Shown: positions 56,493 through 64,000 of the stretch, one piece after another
Position numbering within the stretch: the first letter of the stretch is position 1
How the letters are laid out: each line of letters begins with the position of its first letter
Source of the DNA: Paracamarosporium sp. OC-R06-R3
Lineage: Eukaryota; Ascomycota; Dothideomycetes; Pleosporales; Didymosphaeriaceae
Length of the DNA: 64,000 nucleotides
Reading direction: 5' to 3'
Assembly: GCA_019828545.1 (NCBI GenBank)
Contig: JACVRA010000072.1
Coordinates: 1 to 64,000, forward strand
Notes under the pieces: model-generated
Seen by the model: only the letters and a program-made list of their open reading frames with translations
Told to the model about the DNA's origin: nothing
Database searches by the model: none
Made by a program: the position numbers and the translations under genes

Positions 56493-58050
56493 GTTGGCAG
56501 TGTGGATGTCGAGAAGAAAAAGAAGAAAATGGGGGAACCTTTCACGGAAGCCCAATACTTACCAGCCGTCGCCGCTGCCATATTGGCAATTCACCTCCGA
56601 TCCTGTCCAACAATGTCGCGCAGGCCGCCGCCACTTCTAAAATGTTCAATGATGCTCCTATCCAACCCAAGCTCTACACACCGTATCAGCGCGGTTCAGC
56701 CACCAACAATATTCGCCAGTGTCTCGGATTCGTTATGCGATTATTCGGTTGCCATGAAGGTCTATTCGGCGTGGAGGAGGTTGACGCACCTATTTTGTAG
56801 AGTACGGTGTGGGCCACAAACGGTCGGTACTGGTGGCAGGTTAGCGGAGTCTGGTCGGAAAGCCCCTCGCTTCCATGGAAAGCTGGCTGACAGTCGATGT
56901 GCCATGCCACAGGGCCCGGGAAGTCCAACCTACTATAGCCTGGCCAAATAGTATGTTCCCAAAATACGGTCGCAGCACGAGGTAACGATGGTAGAGGTGT
57001 CGAATGTCGACCCGCGCGATTACAGATCCGCCGGATGCCAAGAGCACACGCTGGCACAATGAGGTGGCTCCGGTATGGCCAAATCACAACCGCTTCGACA
57101 AAACAATACCTCGACTCAAAGGAATCGGTGCTCGGATGTAAAAGGTGTGCGACGATGGTGATAGAGGTACCTGCGGAGCTGTTGGGAGGGACTGGGTGTC
57201 TACGTTGACCTGCATGCATGTGTCGGCCTGGCTGTAGACCGTGCAAGGGGCGCTAACATCAAATTAGGATTGGTAATATCTCCTGGCTTCACTGCCATCG
57301 ATATGACTCGCCACCTCTGGTGGCCCTTTTCCCCTTTTCGAAGCTTCGAGAGTATTCAACGAACCCTCTAAAGCTATGTCTTGCTTTCAATGACCTCTTC
57401 AAAGTTCGCAGTGGCTTAAAAGCAGCTCGACCGCCGGGAAGATGCGACCAAACCCATTCCGTCTCAAACAGGTTCGCCCCATCGTAACGAGTATCACTCA
57501 AAGACCTTAGGGCTTTGCAGGCTACAAGATCTGATCCGGATGTCCTGGGTTATCATTACAAACTTTTGCATACTTTGATTGAAGGTAAATAGTCGTGGAA
57601 TATGCCTGCTATGCCACGGCATCGATATAGGCACGGGTAGAGCACATGCAGCATGTCACTACGGTCATGGCAAGCTTGCACGTGTCTCCATGCTCTACGC
57701 AGCATCAAACCCATCGCTAGAAGATCATTCCTATTCAAAACATCCACTGTACGTCCATACCGGCATATCCACGGCTCGCTCCAGAATGATAGTCTGTTGT
57801 GCTCTCTTGACACAGTGGCTGGAAGACTCGTGACACAAATTCCATGCCTCTCCTTCATGCCCATATCTAGTTGAGACTCGTGTTTCTCCGTCCATTCCAT
57901 CAGATGCACGCTTTCTAGTTCCTCTGCAGTGCAGGTCACGTGTACCAAGCTTACCAGGGTCCCGGGTACCCCGCGGGAACATGCAGCGACGTGCCTGGCA
58001 TCATCCAGCTGCAAGCTCTCTCCCCACATTATCACCAATGTTCTCCGACC
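56493..58050. promoter_or_regulatory. Divergent intergenic region
   Basis: 1.5 kb between the leftward basic-protein gene and TIM17. A leftward 167-codon open frame (57556-58059) overlaps the TIM17 start and is not convincing. No other feature seen. Confidence 0.45.
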
Positions 58051-58710
58051 ATGGACCACTCTCGTGATCCTTGCCCCTGGGTGGCTCTCAACGATTTCGG
58101 CGGTGCATTTTGTATGGGGGTATGTTTGTCTAACGTCTGCGCTAGCTAGTTACGTCATTGCGGTCCGCTTACGATTCATAGGCCGTAGGTGGAGCTATTT
58201 GGCATGGGGTGAAAGGCTTCCGGTACGTGCTGTGGATTGATTATGGATTACTGGCACAATATCGCTTCGCATACTAATGTGCGCAAAGGAACTCACCTTA
58301 CGGCGAGCGTCGAATAGGCGCAATCACGGCGATCAAGGCACGCGCGCCCGTACTCGGTGGAAACTTCGGTGTATGGGGCGGACTGTTCTCAACATTCGAT
58401 TGCGCTGTGAAGGGTATTAGGTACGCGATATGATTTGTGAATCTCGAACCGTCGTAGGCATTCGTGCAAGCTGACGGGCAGCAGGAAGAAGGAGGATCCC
58501 TGGAACGGCATCCTCGGAGGCTTTTGCACGGGTGCCGCCCTTGCTGTCCGAGGTGGTGCTAAAGCTATGAGAAATAACGCAATCGCTTGTGGTGTACTCA
58601 TCGGTGTCATTGAGGGTGTCGGCATCATGTTCGGACGGATGATGGCGGAGAATACACGCTTGGAGGCTCCTCCGCCTCCCCCTCAGCAGCAGCAGGCAGC
58701 TATTGCCTAA
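58051..58710 (+). CDS. TIM17: Mitochondrial import translocase subunit Tim17
   Basis: Exons 58051-58119, 58182-58222, 58289-58420 and 58485-58710 encode 155 aa, the normal length. [20 protein letters not shown] starts the protein (the acidic presequence-sensing N-terminus with a conserved Cys). [20 protein letters not shown] gives the GxxxG helix. [20 protein letters not shown] and [20 protein letters not shown] are diagnostic of Tim17 rather than Tim22 or Tim23. It is a core channel subunit of the TIM23 complex in the mitochondrial inner membrane. A Pro/Gln-rich tail ([11 protein letters not shown]) ends it. All four junctions are in phase. Confidence 0.96.
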
Positions 58711-60412
58711 ACAAGGCAAACGACTGAGCCTACGACGCAATTAACATGTCGATTATCAGCATTATGAATGACGTCCGGAGTACGGGGCTATGTATAGTTA
58801 TAACGGATTTCCAAAGCAGCCACTACAACACATATGAGCTTGGCTATGCAGATGTTTCGTTATGAGAACAATTTACACCCTCTGTTCTTTCCGCAATTCT
58901 CATCCATGCGCCACCATATCAAGGCTCGTCCACTGTGTACACATCATTGGCAAAGTATAGCTCAACCGCTGCCTTTTTTAAGGTTGCACGATACAAGTTC
59001 CCAATTCAACGTGCAGGAATATGCCTGTCACATCCATGGCTTCTTTAGTTCGCGAGGTATCACATAGGTTCTTTAGGAGCAAGGGAATACGGTTTCCCTT
59101 CCAAGCGTTCGTATTTCTTCCCTAGGTCATCCTCCAAAGATCGGAGAAACTAGTTGCCGTCATAATATACATCCCCTAATCACCAATCGACTTTAAGGAT
59201 GTCTCCAAGCTGCCTGAGCTATTAATACCTTCTGATGAATATCCCTTAATTATGAACAAAAACACACAGAAAAGAAAACACAGAAATACGAGTCAAGGAA
59301 AGAATCGCCCTCAAGTTCAACTTTTAAGCCCCGTAAAGGGATCTTTTTGCAACACACCATTACTCGTACCTCAGCTCCCTGACAAATGTTGGTATATGAG
59401 ATGGCTACTCGATTTGGCGTAATTTGTATTAAATTGTGAGCGATGGTGAAATCGTGACATAAATCGTCCGGGAAGAACGGAGGACATTGCATCTAAGAAG
59501 ACGTGATTTCTATTTACGAAAATGAACGGCTGATGTGGAAGAGCACGTATGCAGCTTGATACCCAACGCATCTCAATCGTACTTGCTACAACAGTTAATA
59601 TCTATAATAGAGGTGCTAGTGCTGGTGTGGCTATCGTTCGTTCTAAATGTATCACGTTTAGAGACGAAGAAGCTTCAATCCCTTCGGATTAAAATCTTGC
59701 CATTCTTTGCAAGTGTATCCTATGTAGGTTGGTGTGCATGAGGTATATTGATTTTTAGCATAGGTCTGTAAATCACCCTAGGGGCCAACACGCAGTATTA
59801 TATGGTAGCTGTAGACGTTACAGCTGACGTTTGTATGTATCGAGAACGGAGCAGGTATGATTGTTTGTGAGACGTTGAGCAAGGTATTGGTCCTGTACCA
59901 ATACTTTTCATTACTATGGCAAATGTGTCAATATATTATGAGTGGCTTCAGGGCCCTTTCCGCGAGCCCAATGCTCTTGCCATGCTAGTATCAAGCCCTT
60001 CGCCGTTCACCTGACTAGGTGAGGGAAGCAGAGGCATGGTAACACTCAAGCCGAATCCAGCCACTTCTTGGTCTCCTTTACCGCAACGCCACCACACTCT
60101 CCTTTGCGTCACCTTGGTCCCTTTTGCGAACGACTACATCTCAGCGTAAGTACTCTCCGCTTTGTCCCATACAGTACGCTCCGGCGCGACGAGGACTGCC
60201 TATTTGACCTTGGCTTCAATTATGATGTTGATTTCATTCTTGTCTGTTCTTCACGCTGGTCAACTCTGGTCCGGCTTGATTCGACCTAGAAAATAAGAAA
60301 TTCCGCTCCTGCTGGTTATTCCACAGCAAGCCACCGGCTTCGAAATCCACTGACAACCTATAGACCCCCCAGGCCAAATCCGCTACAATTTGAACATACC
60401 AAAATCGTAGCC
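58711..60412. other. Gene-poor stretch, nothing recognised
   Basis: 1.7 kb, AT-rich in its middle (59150-59800). No open frame with family resemblance on either strand; holds the promoter of the BTB gene. Confidence 0.5.
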
Positions 60413-61990
60413 ATGAACCAGCCGCACGATGTCTCCATCGTCCTTAGTCACAACCACATATATCCGTTCCATGCGAGCACCCTAGCGCGCAACAGCATCG
60501 TCTTTGCCAACCTGCTCACGGAGCCCAATGCCGCGAAGCTTGGGAGCAAGGCAAGGGCCGCAGGTGTCAAAAGGCGCTGGCTTGTTGAGCTCGTGGAGAT
60601 GCCGAACGACAACTTTCCTGCCGGCCGGCTATCACTCGTCGTAAGTTCTGGTATCCCACAATACATTGAGTTACCCGTTGATACCGAATTCAACGTCGGA
60701 TCTTGCCAACTTTTGTTTGCTAACGAGCATGATTGGTAGGAGCTCTCACCGACTGGAGAGCGCGTGGACGGCTTCGCGGGTCGGGTCTTGAACGAGAATG
60801 GACGGGTGCAGACTAAGATCTTTGAACACTGGGAGCGTGTTCTATACGCATTCTACGGCACGGACATCCGTATTGCTGATGAGGACATGGGAGCCGCGCT
60901 CATCGATTGCATCGGCCTCATTGAAGTTGCGGAGTATCTGGGCTGCATCGCCCTGATCGGTAGGTTTTTTGCCTCTGTATCGTACATCCTGGGGTAACAC
61001 GTCGCCATGTACAATATCCGGCTGACACGCGACCACTATAGGTAAACCTGTTGAGGTCGCACTCCTGAAGCACGGCCAAGCTCTTTTCCGCTCCATCCAA
61101 GCCAACCCACAGGGATGGGCTAACATGAGTTTTCGGATACGCTCCGAACTGATTTTCCGCGAGTCCATAATCCATCTAGCCGGCCATTGGAACGCCTGGA
61201 AGAAGAACCGCACCGCAATGCAGGGACTGAGCAACACACCCGATGCCAGACGGTTGGCCGAGAAGTATCACCGCCGTCTCGTTGAGAAGTCCAAAGCCCT
61301 AGAGAACAGACTAGCCTCACACTACCCTGGTGATATCGCGGCTCCAAAGCCTGAATTTCCAATCAAGGTATAATCTCCTTGCTCCTAGTGCCCGTTATCT
61401 TAGCTAATACAAACTAGCGCGAGGAATATGCAAAGGATGTTCTTGTCTGGATGGCCCTAAGCTGGTTCCGCCACTGGCTCGCCCAGCGCCTCATCGATGA
61501 CAAAGGCCACAATGCAGACGATGGAGGCTACGCATTATACAAGGCTATAGGTGCCGCTAGCGATGCTTACATGGATAAGAGAATTCTTTCTCAATTTCAC
61601 CAGATGTTCCCGATAACCAGGAAAGCTCTCAACGTAGTCGAGAAACATCTTTTAGAGATCAAAGAATGCATGGCGGAATGGGTACAAAAGTCGAACCTTC
61701 TGAAGAGTAACTGTCAGCTCAACGTTGAAAAGTACCCTGTCAACTACATCACCTGTGTTGAGTTTGAGAAGACCGATGTCCCCTGGCTGAATGATGAGCA
61801 TGAGGCCAAGGCGAACAAGAAAGGCACCCGTCTAGGAGGAAACGACATTGCACAGCGCAACCTAGAGGCCGCTAAGCGCCACCAGGAGCAACGCCATGAG
61901 ATTAGTATCGACTCGGAGGATGGCGAGATCGACAAGGATGAGGACGAATGGGAGCCGATGCGTGATACTAAGCGTGTTCGGTTTGAATAG
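60413..61990 (+). CDS. BTB/POZ domain protein
   Basis: Exons 60413-60640, 60740-60959, 61042-61367 and 61418-61990 encode 448 aa. The N-terminus HDVSIVLSHNHIYPFHASTL, followed by ARNSIVFANLL, is a BTB/POZ opening (D..I.. followed by F.AH..L...S..F). The helical part of the domain continues across the intron with FEHWERVLYAFYGTDIRIAD and LIEVAEYLGCIALIG. The C-terminal two thirds are helical (LIFRESIIHLAGHWNAWKKN) and end in an acidic/basic tail (SEDGEIDKDEDEWEP, TKRVRFE). Fungal proteins of this type are common; the BTB fold mediates dimerisation or Cul3 binding. Function not known. It is convergent with the complex I subunit gene. Confidence 0.82.
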
Positions 61991-62306
61991 CTGATCATCT
62001 TCTGGCTTCGACACGGTCTGGCGTTTCCGACATGGGTTGAATAGCTGAGTTGTCCCTCGCTGAATGCTCATCTGGCGGATGTCCCTGAAAAATGCGGAAT
62101 TCTGGCGTTGCAAATAGGTTGGCGTTGAAGGAAATTTAACTTTGTACAGTACAGCCTGGTAGTACTCCCGCCCCTAACCTAGGCCCTAACTTATCCACCT
62201 GACAGGCACCACTCCAGGGTTGCTCCACCTCATATCCATCTCAAACCTCCATGATATCTCCCTAGTTTTCACGTCTCAAGTCTACCTCCGCTCCACCATC
62301 CCCAAT
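61991..62306. other. Short intergenic, convergent
   Basis: 316 bases between convergent genes. No feature recognised. Confidence 0.5.
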
Positions 62307-62604
62307 CTATTCGTCCTCGAATCCGCTCGGCCTTGGTCTTGGTCCCTTCGGTACTGCAACCAGTTAGTGAACCGTTTACAATTATAGTTTCCTGCCGTTC
62401 CCGTGCACACATACTCGGATATGTCTGCGGCACCTTTGCGATTCTCTCGTAGCCCAGATATTTCCTCGTCGGCACGGCAACAGCAATTATTCCCGGGCCC
62501 GCGAGGCCAACGCAAATGGAGTAGAAGTAGGCGGGCTTGTTGATGGAGGCCCAGCGGAGGTAGCGGAGGGGCTCCTTGAAGAAGAAGGGAGCGGCGGTGG
62601 ACAT
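62307..62604 (-). CDS. NADH:ubiquinone oxidoreductase 9.5 kDa subunit
   Basis: Exons 62604-62415 and 62353-62307 encode 78 aa, matching the length of the fungal 9.5 kDa accessory subunit. FFFKEPLRYLRWASINKPAY is the signature start, followed by one membrane helix (FYSICVGLAGPGIIAVAVPT) and TRKYLGYERI. Splicing replaces a long unspliced run-on with the expected short end TYPIPKGPRPRPSGFEDE. The protein is an accessory subunit in the membrane arm of complex I in mitochondria. The gene is divergent from the oligosaccharyltransferase gene across 262 bases. Confidence 0.93.
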
Positions 62605-62866
62605 TGTGGTCTTTCTCTAACCGTCAGTGATTTTTCCAGCATATACAGCATAAAGTCAGCTTACACTGTGTGTCCTGCGCGAATCGTGGTGTTCCTGGGC
62701 GCGCAATGGCTTGACGTTCATTGAAGTGATGTTGCGCAACGGCCGAGCTTAGCTTCCTCGGTCGCCACGTTTCTCCGCGCGCCGTCCCTTGGCAAAGCAT
62801 ACGTCTCCAATTGAGCTCCCGCCGCGTAACCAAGTTGACAAGCTTCCACTTCACCACAACGCGATC

Positions 62867-64000
62867 ATGAGGTGGTTATTTTCTTTCCTGCTGTTTACCC
62901 TGCTGGGTACGGTGCAGGCACTGAGCTCTACGGGCTCGAGACTATTGGTGATTCTTGAGGAGGAGAGCGAGCGGGAGAACTACAGTGTGTTGCTTGAGGA
63001 CTTGTCGAGTATGTTATACTTTTCGTTAATTCTTGGTCTTTTGAGGAATGAGAGGACATGTGTGCTGTTTTGGAGCTTCAATGCTATCGTCCAAGAATTG
63101 GAGCCCCAATACTGCCTGCAGTTCGCAATGATCATGTTGCTCGTATTCGAACTGTATTTCAAAACCCGTGGCATTGGTTCTGTATGCTATGTGCAATTAC
63201 TAAATGTTATACCAGGTCGAGGTTTCCACACAACTGTACAATCGCCAAAAGCAGATAAGCTATCTCTCTTCAGACATGGCGAACGCGCCTACGACCACGT
63301 TATCCTCCTCCCCGCCAAATCAAAAGGTCTCGGACCTTCCCTCACCGCAAACCAATTCCTCGACTTCATGAAGAAGGAAGGAAATGTTATCGTTGCGCTC
63401 TCCAGCGATCACGCTACGCCGTCCTCTGTCCAATCTCTTCTACTCGAGCTCGACATCCACGTCCCATCAGACAAGGGCGCCTTGGTGGTTGACCATTTCA
63501 ACTACGATTCCACCTCCGCCGCGGATAAGCATGATGTTCTCCTGCTACCATTCCCGAAGACGATTAGGCCAGATGTCAAGAACTACTTTGCTGGTGAGGG
63601 GCTTATTGCGGTCCCGCGCGCTGTAGGCCAGGCACTTGGAAACGAGTCGCCGCTTATCCAGCCCATTCTTCGCGCTCCCAGCACCGCATACAGTTATAAC
63701 CCTAAGGACGAGGCTGATGCTGTCGAGGACCCTTTTGCAACTGGCGAGCAGTTGAACATTGTCTCGTCGCTGCAGGCTCACAACTCGGCGCGCTTGACTG
63801 TTGTTGGTTCTGCAGAGTTGCTGCAAAACAAGTGGTTTGCGGAGAAGGCTACCCTCAACGGCCAGGCTGTCAAGACTGCGAACCGCGAGTTCGTGCAAAA
63901 ACTTACCTCCTGGACGTTCAAAGAAACGGGTGTGCTCAAGATTGGCAAACTGCTGCACTACCATGACCAGGGCGTGAGTAAGAAGCTGAACTCCAGCCTC
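62867..64000 (+). CDS. WBP1: Oligosaccharyltransferase subunit WBP1 (OST48), 5' part
   Basis: Exon 62867-63008, a 207-nt intron, then 63216 to the window edge, giving the first 309 residues; the 3' end is outside. A signal peptide (MRWLFSFLLFTLLGTVQALS) is followed by RLLVILEEESERENYSVLLE, SRGFHTTVQSPKADKLSLFR, AYDHVILLPAKSKGLGPSLT and LLELDIHVPSDKGALVVDHF. Later come ARLTVVGSAELLQNKWF and FVQKLTSWTFKETGVLKIG. This is the GIFT-like luminal domain of Wbp1/DDOST, a subunit of the ER membrane complex that transfers the glycan to Asn. The membrane helix expected near the C-terminus is not yet reached. Confidence 0.94.
   Translation, partial: MRWLFSFLLFTLLGTVQALSSTGSRLLVILEEESERENYSVLLEDLSSMLYFSLILGLLRNERTCVLFWSFNAIVQELEPQYCLQFAMIMLLVFELYFKTRGIGSVCYVQLLNVIPGRGFHTTVQSPKADKLSLFRHGERAYDHVILLPAKSKGLGPSLTANQFLDFMKKEGNVIVALSSDHATPSSVQSLLLELDIHVPSDKGALVVDHFNYDSTSAADKHDVLLLPFPKTIRPDVKNYFAGEGLIAVPRAVGQALGNESPLIQPILRAPSTAYSYNPKDEADAVEDPFATGEQLNIVSSLQAHNSARLTVVGSAELLQNKWFAEKATLNGQAVKTANREFVQKLTSWTFKETGVLKIGKLLHYHDQGVSKKLNSSL

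Noticed and set aside
57556..58059. 167-codon leftward open frame
   Set aside because: It overlaps the start of TIM17 in antisense, has no family resemblance and no sign of codon preference.
1..64000. CRISPR arrays, operons, rRNA genes or intact transposons
   Set aside because: No regular spaced repeats, ribosomal motifs, transposase or reverse-transcriptase segments were seen; gene structure is eukaryotic throughout.

Overview
The window is nuclear DNA of a filamentous ascomycete, most likely a Dothideomycete (Pleosporales or a close relative). The main evidence is about 24 genes split by short GT-AG introns (mostly 40-100 nt), with intron phases that agree at nearly every junction. The families are typically fungal: Zn2Cys6 regulators, HeLo-like N-terminal domains, DUF6594, a DUF7820-like protein, a PIR-type cell-wall protein, a SUR7/PalI protein and a caleosin. 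Genes lie on both strands with gaps of 0.3-2 kb. The family names come from reading the proteins; no database search was possible.

Region 1 (1-7.4 kb) looks like a cell-death or non-self-recognition neighbourhood. It holds a DUF6594 membrane protein, a caspase-like (C14) domain fused to a HET-type pseudokinase, and, transcribed divergently from the latter, a HeLo-like domain fused to two LIM domains. A third HeLo-like fusion, to two C2H2 fingers and a Zn2Cys6 cluster, lies at 34.8-38.5 kb. These fusions are the best candidates for an undescribed system.

Region 2 (9.4-20.8 kb) has a cysteine-free secreted repeat protein and a DJ-1/PfpI protein. A cluster-like set follows: Zn2Cys6 regulator, DUF1479 putative oxygenase, MFS sugar-type transporter and VOC/glyoxalase-fold protein. 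A DUF7820-like membrane protein closes the region. At 21.3-23.1 kb there is a decayed membrane-protein gene.

Region 3 (24-30.4 kb) is conserved metabolism: 1-acylglycerol-3-phosphate acyltransferase, an SDR oxidoreductase, transaldolase and Cu/Zn superoxide dismutase. A repeat-rich gene-poor stretch (30.4-34.8 kb) follows. It contains a caleosin pseudogene with five in-frame stop codons, four of which fit CpA-to-TpA (RIP-type) changes.

Region 4 (39.7-64 kb) holds an APH/choline-kinase-like protein, a small unknown, a PIR-domain GPI-anchored wall protein, a Q/P-rich protein, an F-box/DUF7730-like protein, an alpha/beta-barrel-like protein, a SUR7/PalI protein, an Omega/Xi-class glutathione transferase, a basic unknown, TIM17, a BTB protein, the complex I 9.5 kDa subunit and the 5' part of the oligosaccharyltransferase subunit WBP1, which runs off the right edge. 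No rRNA, convincing tRNA, CRISPR array, intact transposon or prokaryotic feature was found.
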